Positions 34,944 through 45,061 of a stretch of DNA of 64,000 nucleotides are shown piece after piece; within the stretch, counting starts at the first letter, position 1; each line of letters starts with the position of its first letter. The notes under the pieces were generated by a model, which was not told the origin of the DNA, did no database searches, and saw nothing but the letters and a program-made list of their open reading frames with translations. Origin of the DNA: Psychrobacillus sp. FSL H8-0483 (GTDB lineage: Bacteria; Bacillota; Bacilli; Bacillales_A; Planococcaceae); the NCBI RefSeq assembly GCF_038637725.1, contig NZ_CP152052.1:4072830-4136829 (forward strand). Reading direction: 5' to 3'. The position numbers were made by a program, and so were the translations under genes.

Positions 34944-35750
34944 TTACTCTACAACTGCTTGTTCTACCTCTTTTTTGGGAATTTCAATAATTCTTCCTTC
35001 TACTGCATTTACAAAGTGTTCTTCTATTGTTCCATTTGAAAGCTCTACTAAAATATGCCAAGTTGGTGCAAATACTTGCGTTTCTGCCTGTTGGGCTAGG
35101 GTAGAGTATCCCAAATTAATTTCTTTTACCGTAGAATCAGGTTTTATTAACGTTCGGGAATATAAAAGATTAATCGCCTGCATAGTAGGCAATAGTTTTT
35201 TCGACTCATTGTAGTCCTCTAAATTATCCAATATCGTTTGTTCATATCGAATAATTTCATGTTCATCATTCCAGTAAACAACGACTTTTGCATTTTGATT
35301 ATAATAAACTAGTCGATTATTTACTGTTTGAAATAATGTAGCAGACTGATTTTCTTCATCTACTTTCCACAATTCATAAGAAGATCCACGAATAATATTT
35401 TCCGATAGTAGTTTTTCTATTGTATTTTCCTCTGTTATTAGAAGTGGTTCTTTAAAGGTACCTATTAGCTGATAGTCTTCTTTCACTTCTACGGTCTGAT
35501 TCGTTAATTGTCCTAATTCTTCTGTGCTAAATATATGAACACTACCAGAAACATAAGAAGCTTCTTGAATAATATCTTCTGTTTTTTCAACTTTTATATT
35601 ATCTAAGACTAGTCGTTCCTCAATAGGTGTATCCCTGGGAACTACAACATCCGAGGCTTCATTATATCTATTTAAATAAAGAGAGAATAAAAACACGTTT
35701 AGAATAGAAAATACAATAATAAATATTGTTTTTGTTTTATTCCAATCCAA
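34944..35750 (-). CDS. yycI: WalK regulator YycI
   Basis: A 268-aa protein with one N-terminal membrane helix (WNKTKTIFIIVFSILNVFLF) and an extracytoplasmic domain. It binds WalK with YycH and tunes its activity. The family start is at TTG 35750, where GAGGTGG is correctly spaced, giving LDWNKTKT as usual; the longer frame to 35798 lies in yycH. It overlaps the yycH stop by 14 nt. Confidence 0.9.
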   Translation of the reverse strand: MDWNKTKTIFIIVFSILNVFLFSLYLNRYNEASDVVVPRDTPIEERLVLDNIKVEKTEDIIQEASYVSGSVHIFSTEELGQLTNQTVEVKEDYQLIGTFKEPLLITEENTIEKLLSENIIRGSSYELWKVDEENQSATLFQTVNNRLVYYNQNAKVVVYWNDEHEIIRYEQTILDNLEDYNESKKLLPTMQAINLLYSRTLIKPDSTVKEINLGYSTLAQQAETQVFAPTWHILVELSNGTIEEHFVNAVEGRIIEIPKKEVEQAVVE

Positions 35751-37059
35751 ATTTGCCACCTCCGAGTAGATCTGGAGATACGCGAACCCAAGATCCATTT
35801 ATTAAATAATACCAAGATGGTTCTAGTGTTAGTAATGACTGATTATCATCACGTGATAAATAATACCCTGGAACCATTTCGTCAACAGACGATAATACAT
35901 TTAATTCAGGAATGGAAGTGAGTAAATCATATGTCGCCTGTCCTGACGGCAACTGTACATCTCTCGGTTTGATAGGTAGTGCATTCAACGTGTAGTACGG
36001 TCTTGTATACCGATATACTTGATTAACACCCCAATTTTGAATAATTTCCGTTTCAGTATCATTGCTAAACACAGGCAACCCTAGAAAGTGCAGTTGATAA
36101 TGAATTTGTTGAGCTGTTGTCGCGTTGATCTTACTGTAACGGTAATCATCTGTCCATCCGTTATGTTCGTTTACGAAATTGACACTATTTAAAATGAGGT
36201 CTGCAGGATCAATGGCACTTTCACTTTCAGAGGCTGGATTAACAAAATTAAGCCTTTTATATAGAAAATCCACTTTCATTAGTGCAGTATCATCTGTATA
36301 TTCTTGTTGACTAGTACCTACCGGATTACTACGTACTAAACTTGGGTTACTAAACAGAGCGTTTTTAAACCTTTCTGGTGCAATCTCCTCTAAATAATAC
36401 GTATACTTTACTGTATCCTCAGGAATTGTTGAAACATATAAAGATAATCTACCTGGTCTTTCTATTTCATTATACACTGGCATACTAGCGGATTGTTGAA
36501 TGATGCGTTCGGTAAAACCTTCCTTATCAACCTTTTCGACAGAGGTAGTATACACTTTTTGTTTTACCGTATTAAGAAAATACAAGTTAATGCCATTGGA
36601 TGAGTCTGACCAATCAACCACTAAACGATTAAAGGAAGCATCCGGAAAATTATGATCGGCAAAAGTAAAAATACTACCAAAGATTTCGATTGGAACTTCT
36701 GCTTGATAGAAAAAAGTAGCCCGATTAGGCGTATTAATCATTTCGTTTATTTGTTTGGGACTTACTTTATTATTATGAAGTTCTACCGTTTGTATTTCCC
36801 AGCTTTTCATTGAATTTAATACTCTTTCTATATTCACAGTTTTAATAGTTCCATTTATCGTGTGTTCTTGACTAAGTATTAATCGATATGGCTTTATCAC
36901 ATCTTCAATTTTCTTTTTTTCCGCAATGGAAATGTCTACAATAGGTGGTTCATTCGTGTCATAAGATGGAGAATATGTCCATATGGTAAAAGTCAGCGAA
37001 AGGCTAAGTAGGATGAGTAAGAGTAAAATAACTGATTTTACTTGTTCAATATACTTCAA
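35737..37059 (-). CDS. yycH: WalK regulator YycH
   Basis: A 440-aa protein with an N-terminal membrane helix and a long outer domain with the YycH-family pattern (SSNGINLYFLNTVKQKVY, DVQLPSGQATYDLL). Together with YycI it restrains WalK in the membrane. The start is TTG 37059 with GGAAGGTGAG at the right distance; a GTG at 37065 is too near. Overlaps walK by a few bases. Confidence 0.9.
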   Translation of the reverse strand: MKYIEQVKSVILLLLILLSLSLTFTIWTYSPSYDTNEPPIVDISIAEKKKIEDVIKPYRLILSQEHTINGTIKTVNIERVLNSMKSWEIQTVELHNNKVSPKQINEMINTPNRATFFYQAEVPIEIFGSIFTFADHNFPDASFNRLVVDWSDSSNGINLYFLNTVKQKVYTTSVEKVDKEGFTERIIQQSASMPVYNEIERPGRLSLYVSTIPEDTVKYTYYLEEIAPERFKNALFSNPSLVRSNPVGTSQQEYTDDTALMKVDFLYKRLNFVNPASESESAIDPADLILNSVNFVNEHNGWTDDYRYSKINATTAQQIHYQLHFLGLPVFSNDTETEIIQNWGVNQVYRYTRPYYTLNALPIKPRDVQLPSGQATYDLLTSIPELNVLSSVDEMVPGYYLSRDDNQSLLTLEPSWYYLINGSWVRVSPDLLGGGKFGLE

Positions 37060-38882
37060 TCCCACTCACCTTCCTCGTCCATTTCAATTTCGAGTGTAAA
37101 AAATACAGTTGTTCCATTACCCTCTTCACTTTCAGCCCAAATAGTACCTCCATGCGCCTCAATCATTTCCCGGGCAATTGCTAGACCAAGTCCAGTTCCC
37201 CCCATCGACCTTGCTCTTGCACGATCCACTCGGTAGAAACGATCAAAAATTCGGTCTATATTTTCGGATGGTATTCCCATTCCATCATCGGAGATCATGA
37301 CTTTCAGTAAATTATCTTTTACCACAAGTCCAAAACGAATGTTTCCACCATCTGGCGAATATTTAATAGCATTTGAAATAATATTATCAATTACTTGTGT
37401 TAATTTATCCGTATCAATATCAACATAATAGGGCGTATCTGCAAACATCCGTTGGAACGATACATGCTCAGATTTAGATAGTTCAAATCGATCTATAATT
37501 CGATTAAAAAACTGATTAAAGTTAACAATATCGCGATTTAAATCATAATCTCTACTATCCATTTTAGATAATTGAAGCAAATCATTTACTAATCGTATCA
37601 TTCGTTGTGTTTCGGTTTGTGTTACTTGTAAAAATGATGGTGCAATTTCTTCATCCTTCCAAGCACCCTCGGCAAGTGCTTCTAAATAACTACTCATCGT
37701 CGTAAGTGGAGTACGCAGTTCATGCGAAACATTTGCAACAAATTCTCTTCGTTCCATATCAATCTTTTCTTGCTCCGTATTGTCATGTAAAACTGCTATT
37801 AAGCCGTTTACAAATCCTGTTTCCTTTTGAATAACAGAAAAGTTTGCGCGCAAAATAAAAGGTCGTTCATGAGTACTAAAATCAAGTGTCATCGATTCTT
37901 TGGAATGAATTAAGTCTTCAAAAGAATGCGCTGCATCAATACCTAATACCGATATGATTGGGCGATTTAATACCATCTCGCGAGGAATACGCAATAATCT
38001 TACGGCAGGATCGTTTATTAAAATTACTCTACCTTTCCGATCAGTTGCAATAACTCCATCTGTCATATTAGTAAGGACAGATGCAAGCTTTCTTCTTTCT
38101 GCTTCTGTTGTAGATTGAGCTTCTTGTAATCTATTTGTTAAATGGTTAAAAGCTATTGCTAGCTGCCCAATTTCATCGTTTCCATAAACACGTACTTTAC
38201 GCGAGAAGTTACCTTTTGCCATAGCCTGTGCTTGTTTTCGCATATCGGAAATGGGACGAGTAATGGTTTGCGCTATCAATATCCCAAGTACAATCGTAAT
38301 AACAAGTGCAACGGCTGTGCCACCAGCAAGTATTAGGTTAATCTCATTCATTTGACCAAATACATTTTCTATATTGGATTCAATATATAAAGAACCAATT
38401 ACTTCCCCTTGAGATTTAATTGGTGTTGCTAAAATCCATATGCGTTTTCTAGTTTCAGAATCAAGTGTAATGTTATCAAAGGGTGTTTCTGCACTTATCG
38501 ACAATCTCACGAGTTCATCGGTTGACCTCTGTCCGACAATCGATTGATTATTTATATCGGATGTTGCTAGAATTTGATTTCTAGCATCGATAACACGAAC
38601 TTCTTTTATATCGGAAGAATTCAAACCAGACAAAATAGAACGCAAGCTTTGCTCCAAAGTTGCGTCATCTTCCTCATTTCGTACTTTTAATATCTCTTCC
38701 CTCGCGCTAAACTCCAATAAGCTTATACGATCGGAAATAGACTCTTGAAAGTTTTCTCGTAATGTTTTCTCGAGTCCTCGAACAAAATATAAACCAATAA
38801 TTTGCATCGCAATTATTATTAATAATATATATATAAACACAATTTTTACGTGAATGGATTTAAAATAACCAACCTTTTGCAT
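37056..38882 (-). CDS. walK: Cell-wall sensor kinase WalK
   Basis: A 608-aa kinase controlling wall hydrolases. Two membrane helices (12-33, 180-202) flank an outer Cache-like domain; then HAMP, PAS (MTDGVIATDRKGRVILI), H-box VANVSHELRTPLTTM near residue 385, N-box DNIISNAIKYSP, G1 ISDDGMGIPSE, G2 GGTGLGLAIAREMIE. GGAGTAAAAAGA precedes the ATG. Paired with walR upstream; essential in Bacillales. A Noc-site-like ATTTCCCGGGCAAT lies at 37165. Confidence 0.96.
   Translation of the reverse strand: MQKVGYFKSIHVKIVFIYILLIIIAMQIIGLYFVRGLEKTLRENFQESISDRISLLEFSAREEILKVRNEEDDATLEQSLRSILSGLNSSDIKEVRVIDARNQILATSDINNQSIVGQRSTDELVRLSISAETPFDNITLDSETRKRIWILATPIKSQGEVIGSLYIESNIENVFGQMNEINLILAGGTAVALVITIVLGILIAQTITRPISDMRKQAQAMAKGNFSRKVRVYGNDEIGQLAIAFNHLTNRLQEAQSTTEAERRKLASVLTNMTDGVIATDRKGRVILINDPAVRLLRIPREMVLNRPIISVLGIDAAHSFEDLIHSKESMTLDFSTHERPFILRANFSVIQKETGFVNGLIAVLHDNTEQEKIDMERREFVANVSHELRTPLTTMSSYLEALAEGAWKDEEIAPSFLQVTQTETQRMIRLVNDLLQLSKMDSRDYDLNRDIVNFNQFFNRIIDRFELSKSEHVSFQRMFADTPYYVDIDTDKLTQVIDNIISNAIKYSPDGGNIRFGLVVKDNLLKVMISDDGMGIPSENIDRIFDRFYRVDRARARSMGGTGLGLAIAREMIEAHGGTIWAESEEGNGTTVFFTLEIEMDEEGEWD
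37165..37178. promoter_or_regulatory. Candidate Noc-binding site in walK
   Basis: ATTTCCCGGGCAAT differs from the Noc consensus ATTTCCCGGGAAAT at one of 14 bases. Confidence 0.5.
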
Positions 38883-38887
38883 TCTTT

Positions 38888-39592
38888 TTACTCCTGTTCA
38901 GGATTCCGTAAATAGTAACCAACGCCTCTTCTAGTTACAATCCAAGTAGGATGGCTAGGATTATCTTCAATCTTCTCACGTAAACGACGTATTGTTACAT
39001 CCACTGTTCGGACATCCCCAAAATAGTCGTATCCCCATACTGTTTGTAGTAAATGTTCACGTGTCATGACTTGTCCTATATGTTTCGATAAATAATGTAA
39101 TAGCTCAAATTCACGATGAGTCAATTCAATTGTTTCATCTCTTTTTAACACTAAATATGCATCTGGCTGAATAGTTAGTGGCCCAATAGTTATGTCATTC
39201 GTTACCACTTCAGCATCTTCTTGTAATGTTTGATGTCTTCTCATGTTTGCTTTCACTCGTGCTATTAACTCTCTTGTACTAAATGGTTTCGTTACATAAT
39301 CATCTGCTCCAAGTTCCAAACCAAGTACTTTATCGATCTCCGAATCTTTTGCTGTAAGCATAATAATTGGAAAGTCGTATCTCTTGCGAATTTCTCTACA
39401 AACTTCCATACCATCTCGATTTGGAAGCATGATATCTAATAACATTAAATCAGGCTGTACTTCTTCTACCTTTTTCAAAGCTTCATCGCCGTCATAGGCA
39501 CAAAACACTTGATATCCTTCTTTTTTCAAATTAAATTGAAGTATATCTGCAATTGGCTTCTCATCATCTACTACTAATATTTTTTTACTCAT
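38888..39592 (-). CDS. walR: Response regulator WalR
   Basis: A 234-aa OmpR-type regulator. ILVVDDEKP, phospho-Asp in [13 protein letters not shown] and the switch Lys in VTKPFSTRE make the receiver (1-120); the winged helix (135-232) has [23 protein letters not shown] and [14 protein letters not shown]. It activates wall-hydrolase and cell-wall stress genes. ATG 39592 follows GAAAGGGG; a longer frame from 39616 is not needed. First gene of the operon. Confidence 0.96.
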   Translation of the reverse strand: MSKKILVVDDEKPIADILQFNLKKEGYQVFCAYDGDEALKKVEEVQPDLMLLDIMLPNRDGMEVCREIRKRYDFPIIMLTAKDSEIDKVLGLELGADDYVTKPFSTRELIARVKANMRRHQTLQEDAEVVTNDITIGPLTIQPDAYLVLKRDETIELTHREFELLHYLSKHIGQVMTREHLLQTVWGYDYFGDVRTVDVTIRRLREKIEDNPSHPTWIVTRRGVGYYLRNPEQE

Positions 39593-39636
39593 GTATAGAA
39601 CCCCTTTCGCACTCATAGTCTATCTTTTATTTAGAA

Positions 39637-39752
39637 GCTGTTAAACTACATTGTTGTTATTTGGTAGAATCCGATTCCTTTTCCGCAGGAGTCTGCGCGA
39701 ATTCTACCGCAAATTATATGCTAAAACACATCAGTAAAATATAACAGAGCCT
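39637..39752. repeat. MITE-like intergenic repeat, copy 2 (short)
   Basis: Bounded by GCTGTTAAA and ATAACAGAGC; includes TTCCTTTTCCGCAGGAGTC, the fold-back core seen in other copies. It separates the wal promoter region from the M23 gene. Confidence 0.7.
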
Positions 39753-39874
39753 TTATTTATATAATTTTTTTGAAACAATTAATATATATTTACTCTATCA
39801 TGCTTTTAGACTCTATGCATCCTTAAAGGAAATAGGCACATGATAGAATTCATAAAGTCGACGATTGTCGAATT

Positions 39875-39888
39875 ATTTCCCAGGAAAT
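39875..39888. promoter_or_regulatory. Candidate Noc-binding site
   Basis: ATTTCCCAGGAAAT matches ATTTCCCGGGAAAT at 13 of 14 bases, in the intergenic region between walR and the M23 gene. Confidence 0.55.
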
Positions 39889-39933
39889 TTTATGTAGGTA
39901 AATAATCTGTCTAGAACATTATGTAAACTATAT

Positions 39934-39970
39934 AAAAAAGAGACAGCCAAACAAGTGACCGTCTCTAACA
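39934..39970 (-). terminator. Terminator of the M23 peptidase gene
   Basis: AGAGACGG with the inverted CTGTCTCT around a loop and a T-run on the minus strand. The remaining gap 39593-39975 holds the MITE copy and the wal promoter region. Confidence 0.75.
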
Positions 39971-39975
39971 TAATA

Positions 39976-41445
39976 TTAGTCTAACACAGTTAATGGATTA
40001 ATCGTTACCCCGTTTTTATCCACTTCAAAATGTAAGTGAGTGCCTGTTGAACGGCCAGTACTTCCCATTACACCTATTTTGGAACCTTGAGGTACAACAT
40101 CTCCTACATCCACACTTATAGAAGAAAGATGAGCATATGTTGTTTTGTAGCCATTGTTATGGTCTATAATCACTCGTTTACCATATGTTCCATCCCATCC
40201 AGCAGCTACAACAGTGCCGTTATCAGCAGATTTAATATTAAATCCATTAGGACGAGCAATATCTATTCCTTCATGCTGTCGGCCCCAGCGGTGTCCCATT
40301 TTACTAGATATATATCCACCTTCAGCAGGCCACGCAAATACACCAGAACCACGAGAAGGAATCACTTTTGTTCCTTTTAGCACAATATGATCTGTTGGTT
40401 GAACAAGTATCGTTTCTTCTTTAACAGATTGGCCAACTTGAATTCCATTTTCTTTACGTATTAAGTAAGTTGCTACTTTTTTACCGTCAGTACCTTCTTG
40501 CTTTACCTTTGTATCACCTTTATACATCTCATCTATCTCTATTACTTTTTTCGTATGTTTTATTTCTTCTACAGCTTTTTTCTCATAATGAACTTCTACA
40601 TTAATAAGTGGTTTTAAGACCGTTACATTTAACTCTTGACCTATTTGCAAAACACTAGACTCCGTAATGTCAGGATTAATCGCTAAAAGCTCAGAAGTTG
40701 TTAGATTAAACTTACTTGCAACTGTCCCCAATACATCTCCTTCAGCTACTTTATATGTTTCTTGTTCTAATGTACCATCTAGTAGAAGTTTAACTGCGTC
40801 GTCCGGTGACACAATCTTATTTGGGTTCACATCTACTGTAACGCCAGATACTTTTTGTTTTAAAATTAAATCCGCAATACGTGTTTCACCTTCTTTTAAT
40901 TCGGGTAAAACTTCAGTAGAACTCTTTTGAGCTTCCAGTACGTTTAACTCTTCTTCTGAAACAAAATGTAATTTTAGTTTATGAATAACTTCTTGATAAG
41001 CATCCAGGTCTTTGACGTAGACCGCCATCTCGTCATTAACCAACAGTGCAAATGCAGTTGCTTCTACTTCAATTAATTCATCCAGCTTTTGAAGTGTTGC
41101 CTCATCATTTGTAGATGGTGTAAAAACTTGTTCCGATACCACTGATAAGTTAGATCCTGCTTTTAAAGGGAGGTTTTCATACTGGGAGCTCGAATCTTTA
41201 ACTTTTTGATCAATTATTGCTTGCATTTCTGATTTATCAGCTAATGCACCTATATACTGCCCATTTGAATATATATGATAAATTTCTTTTAACGTAGTAT
41301 CTTCACGTTCATTAGCAAAAGCCATATTAAAAGAAACACTTGAAATTAGTAAAACTGATACGGCTGCTTTTTTAACCATATTTGACTTTCTGTTTGAAGA
41401 AACATTTAGTTGCTTTTGTTCCTCATTCATTCTTTTCCAAAACAT
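39976..41445 (-). CDS. M23 peptidase with LysM and G5 domains
   Basis: A 489-aa exported protein. Signal peptide (KKAAVSVLLISSVSFNMAFA) ends near residue 45; LysM (TYKVAEGDVLGTVASKFNLT) around 235-285 binds peptidoglycan; a G5 domain follows at ~300-375; the M23 endopeptidase has HRWGRQHEGIDIA and GTHLHFEVD with the zinc His/Asp residues. It would cut peptide bridges of the wall. ATG 41445 follows GGAAGGGGC; the upstream in-frame ATG is poor. Next to walRK, so a likely WalR target. Confidence 0.92.
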   Translation of the reverse strand: MFWKRMNEEQKQLNVSSNRKSNMVKKAAVSVLLISSVSFNMAFANEREDTTLKEIYHIYSNGQYIGALADKSEMQAIIDQKVKDSSSQYENLPLKAGSNLSVVSEQVFTPSTNDEATLQKLDELIEVEATAFALLVNDEMAVYVKDLDAYQEVIHKLKLHFVSEEELNVLEAQKSSTEVLPELKEGETRIADLILKQKVSGVTVDVNPNKIVSPDDAVKLLLDGTLEQETYKVAEGDVLGTVASKFNLTTSELLAINPDITESSVLQIGQELNVTVLKPLINVEVHYEKKAVEEIKHTKKVIEIDEMYKGDTKVKQEGTDGKKVATYLIRKENGIQVGQSVKEETILVQPTDHIVLKGTKVIPSRGSGVFAWPAEGGYISSKMGHRWGRQHEGIDIARPNGFNIKSADNGTVVAAGWDGTYGKRVIIDHNNGYKTTYAHLSSISVDVGDVVPQGSKIGVMGSTGRSTGTHLHFEVDKNGVTINPLTVLD

Positions 41446-41760
41446 GATAAAGCCCCTTCCAAAACAAATAAAATATTTCACTTTTTATTTACGTCACTTA
41501 AATTAAATTTAACATATTTGAAATGGGTAAGTGTACTAATAATCAATCTTGTAAACAAAATGTATTTTAAGTCCCATTATTTCCTATTAACGTTACTAAT
41601 TTGTAAAATATAATACTTCTGTTTCGTATTAGTTTCTATAATGTTTTAGTTTTCACCAAAATATCCTTTTTTTATACACAAGTCTGCATATGGTCTTTGT
41701 TATATTTGTAATAATAGAAGATTAATATTGCTATGACATTAATTTTTTTGTCATTAAATA
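41446..41760. other. AT-rich intergenic region between M23 and purA genes
   Basis: Carries the probable promoter of the M23 gene; no coding sequence or repeat is evident. Confidence 0.5.
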
Positions 41761-41762
41761 AC

Positions 41763-41803
41763 AAAAAACCGCCAAGAATGTTTCATTTCTTGACGGTTTT
41801 TAT
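41763..41803 (-). terminator. Terminator of purA
   Basis: AAAACCGTCAAGAA pairs with TTCTTGGCGGTTTT (one G-U), loop of nine, then T-run on the minus strand. Confidence 0.92.
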
Positions 41804-41816
41804 TTATTAACTTAAT

Positions 41817-43103
41817 TTATCTCCAAACACTTGAGATAATATTTGTTTGAGTACGATCAGGTCCTACTGAGAAAATAGAGATTGGTACACCTGTAAGCTG
41901 TGAAATACGCTCTAAATAGTGACGAGCTGTCTCAGGAAGCTCATCTAGTGTTTTACATGATGTAATATCTTCACTCCAGCCTGGTAGTTCTTCGTATACT
42001 GGTTCACATTCTGCAAGAGTACGAAGGTTTGCTGGATATTCTGTAATTAATTCACCTTTGTATTTGTACGCAGTACAAATTTTTACTGTTTCTAAACCAG
42101 TTAAAACATCAATGGAGTTAACCGTTAAATCAGTTAAACCACTAACGCGACGAGCATGTCTAATTACAACTGTATCAAACCAGCCTATACGACGTGGTCG
42201 TCCTGTAGTTGTCCCATACTCTTTACCAACTTCACGAATTTGATTTCCAACTTCATCAAATAGTTCCGTTGGGAATGGACCATCTCCAACACGAGAAGTA
42301 TAGGCTTTACAAACACCAACAACATGCGAAATTTTCGTTGGTCCCACACCAGCACCAATTGTTACTCCACCAGCCACAGGGTTAGAAGATGTAACAAATG
42401 GATATGTACCTTGATCAATATCCAACATAACACCTTGGGCACCTTCAAAAAGTACGCGACGGCCTTCATCTAAAGCATCATTTAATACTTTTGACGTGTC
42501 TGTAACATATTTTTCAATTTCTTTACCGTAGCCATAGAACTCTTCTAAAATTTCTTCAACAGTAAATCCTTTTGTTTCATAAAATTTCTCGAACATTCTA
42601 TTTTTTTCTTCTAAATTACGCTCTAATTTTTCTTTAAATACTTCGTAATCAAGAAGATCTGCCATACGAATACCAACACGTGCAGCCTTGTCCATGTAAG
42701 CTGGACCAATTCCTTTACCTGTAGTACCAATTTTATTAGCACCTCTACGCGCTTCTTCCACTTCATCTTGTTTTAAGTGATATGGTAAAATTACGTGTGC
42801 ACGATTGGAAATACGTAAATTTTCTGTTGATACTCCACGATCATGTAAACCTTTTAATTCTTTCACAAGAGCTCTTGGATCTACTACCATACCATTTCCA
42901 ATAACTGAGATCTTGTCCTTATAAAAAATCCCTGAAGGAATTAAGTGAAGTTTATATGTTTCTCCTCCAAAAATAATGGTATGTCCTGCATTATTACCGC
43001 CTTGATAACGAGCGATTACTTCAGAATTTTCAGAGAGAAAGTCTGTAATTTTCCCTTTACCTTCGTCTCCCCATTGTGTTCCTACTACTACTACTGATGG
43101 CAT
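41817..43103 (-). CDS. purA: Adenylosuccinate synthetase
   Basis: A 428-aa GTP-dependent enzyme joining IMP and aspartate on the path to [17 protein letters not shown] (P-loop), GNNAGHTI with catalytic His, [11 protein letters not shown] and [13 protein letters not shown] are intact. ATG 43103 follows GGAGGTGTTGGCA; a longer frame to 43160 adds an unlikely leader. Alone between dnaB and the M23 gene. Confidence 0.97.
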   Translation of the reverse strand: MPSVVVVGTQWGDEGKGKITDFLSENSEVIARYQGGNNAGHTIIFGGETYKLHLIPSGIFYKDKISVIGNGMVVDPRALVKELKGLHDRGVSTENLRISNRAHVILPYHLKQDEVEEARRGANKIGTTGKGIGPAYMDKAARVGIRMADLLDYEVFKEKLERNLEEKNRMFEKFYETKGFTVEEILEEFYGYGKEIEKYVTDTSKVLNDALDEGRRVLFEGAQGVMLDIDQGTYPFVTSSNPVAGGVTIGAGVGPTKISHVVGVCKAYTSRVGDGPFPTELFDEVGNQIREVGKEYGTTTGRPRRIGWFDTVVIRHARRVSGLTDLTVNSIDVLTGLETVKICTAYKYKGELITEYPANLRTLAECEPVYEELPGWSEDITSCKTLDELPETARHYLERISQLTGVPISIFSVGPDRTQTNIISSVWR

Positions 43104-43240
43104 TGCCAACACCTCCGTCAGACATTTTATGTCCTGATTCAAACAGTGTAATTGTACCAAGCACCAAGCTTTGAGTCAACCAATAACAATTAAAAACACG
43201 AACGATTAATGTGGCAAACATCAATATGTTCGTGTTTGTA

Positions 43241-44599
43241 TTATGATGCTGGTGGGGCTTGATGTTGGCTCCAATCAATATTCACAAATTTATTAAATTC
43301 TTTTACAAATGCAAGCGTCACTGTTCCAGTAGGACCATTACGCTGTTTTGCAATAATAATTTCAATCATATTTTGGTTTTCAGTTTCTTTATCATAGTAA
43401 TCTTCTCGGTACAAAAACGATACGATATCGGCATCTTGCTCAATAGAACCAGATTCACGTAAATCGGACATCATTGGTCTTTTATCTTGACGTTGCTCCA
43501 CTCCACGTGAAAGCTGAGAGAGTGCAATTACTGGAACTTTAAGTTCACGAGCCAAACCTTTTAGTGATCGAGAAATTTCAGATACCTCTTGTTGACGATT
43601 TGCTTGACTTCCACCACTCCCTTGAATGAGCTGTAAATAATCAATTAAAATCATTCCAAGTCCATGTTCTTGCTTCAATCGGCGACATTTCGCACGAATT
43701 TCATTCACTCGAATACCAGGAGTATCATCGATAAAAATACCTGCATTTGATAAACTACCCATTGCCATTGTAAGCTTACGCCAATCTTCTGTTGTAAGAG
43801 AACCCGTTCGAAGTACTTGAGCATCGATGTTCCCTTCAGCACAAAGCATACGCATGACCAATTGCTCCGCACCCATCTCCAAACTAAAGATAGCTACATT
43901 TTCATCCGTCTTCGTTGCCACATTCTGTGCAACATTAAGTGCAAAAGCTGTTTTCCCTACAGATGGACGCGCGGCTACAATGATTAAATCATTTCGCTGG
44001 AAGCCAGCAGTAATTTTATCTAAATCACGAAACCCTGTTGGAATACCTGTAACATCGCCTTTTCTTGTATGAAGTTTTTCGATGTTATCATATGTTTCCA
44101 CCAAAACATCTTTTATATGCTTAAAGTCACCAGCATTTTTTCTGTTGGCAACTTCCATCATTTTTCGTTCAGCCTCTGACAGTAAGGCTTCTACTTCATC
44201 TTCTCTAGTAAACCCATCTTCTACGATTGTTGTAGCTACTCGAATTAGTCGACGTAATATCGATTTTTCTTCCACTATCTTTGCATAATGTCCAATATTC
44301 GCTGCCGTAGGGACTGTATTTGCAATTTCACTGATGTAAGAAATACCACCTACATCTTCTAACTCTTTTTTGGAAGATAGCTCTTCTGTAACAGTTACTA
44401 CATCAATCGCTTTTCCTTGATCGCTTAGTCGTAGCATCGTTTGGAATATTTTCTGATGAGCTACTCGATAAAAGTCCTCTGGCATGACAATTTCCGCAGC
44501 TGTTATTAATGCTTGCGGGTCTAAAAATATTGCTCCAATGACGGATTGTTCAGCTTCTTGGTTATGTGGGGGCACACGGTCCAACAATGGATCGCTCAT
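43241..44599 (-). CDS. dnaB: Replicative DNA helicase DnaB (B. subtilis DnaC)
   Basis: A 452-aa hexameric helicase that unwinds the fork. N-terminal domain (LDRVPPHNQEAEQSVIGAIF), RecA-like domain with Walker A AARPSVGKTAFALN, Walker B GMILIDYLQLI and the arginine-finger region (SRSLKGLARELKVPVIALSQ). It follows rplI by 12 nt, in the rplI-dnaB order normal for Bacillales. Confidence 0.97.
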   Translation of the reverse strand: MSDPLLDRVPPHNQEAEQSVIGAIFLDPQALITAAEIVMPEDFYRVAHQKIFQTMLRLSDQGKAIDVVTVTEELSSKKELEDVGGISYISEIANTVPTAANIGHYAKIVEEKSILRRLIRVATTIVEDGFTREDEVEALLSEAERKMMEVANRKNAGDFKHIKDVLVETYDNIEKLHTRKGDVTGIPTGFRDLDKITAGFQRNDLIIVAARPSVGKTAFALNVAQNVATKTDENVAIFSLEMGAEQLVMRMLCAEGNIDAQVLRTGSLTTEDWRKLTMAMGSLSNAGIFIDDTPGIRVNEIRAKCRRLKQEHGLGMILIDYLQLIQGSGGSQANRQQEVSEISRSLKGLARELKVPVIALSQLSRGVEQRQDKRPMMSDLRESGSIEQDADIVSFLYREDYYDKETENQNMIEIIIAKQRNGPTGTVTLAFVKEFNKFVNIDWSQHQAPPAS

Positions 44600-44611
44600 T
44601 GACCTCTCTCC

Positions 44612-45061
44612 TTACGCTTCTTCTGTTACATGAACTTTTAGTGTCGCTACTACTTCATGATGAAGTTTAACTGGAACATTCGTATATCCTAACGCACGAA
44701 TAGCATCGTCTAATTCCATTTTACGTTTATCTAACTTAATACCATGTGATTTTTCTAATTGTCCTGCAATTTGTTTTGTAGTGACAGAACCAAATAAACG
44801 GCCATCACTTCCTGATTTTGCTTTTAATTCAACTGTTAGTTGTTCTAGTACTTCTTTTAGTTTTTTTGCTTCTGCTAACTCTTCAGCAGCTTCTTTTTCG
44901 GACTTTTTCTTTTGTCCTTCTAATGCACTAATTGCTGCAGCGTTTGCCTCAACTGCAAGGTTATTTTTTAATAAGAAATTATGTGCATACCCATCTGCTA
45001 CGTTTTTAATTTCTCCTTTTTTACCTTTTCCTTTTACGTCTTTTAAGAATACTACTTTCAT
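44612..45061 (-). CDS. rplI: 50S ribosomal protein bL9
   Basis: 149 aa with the expected N-terminal [20 protein letters not shown] domain, a long central helix rich in Lys/Glu and a C-terminal fold. Overlaps the gdpP stop by 4 nt, so translation is coupled. Confidence 0.97.
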   Translation of the reverse strand: MKVVFLKDVKGKGKKGEIKNVADGYAHNFLLKNNLAVEANAAAISALEGQKKKSEKEAAEELAEAKKLKEVLEQLTVELKAKSGSDGRLFGSVTTKQIAGQLEKSHGIKLDKRKMELDDAIRALGYTNVPVKLHHEVVATLKVHVTEEA

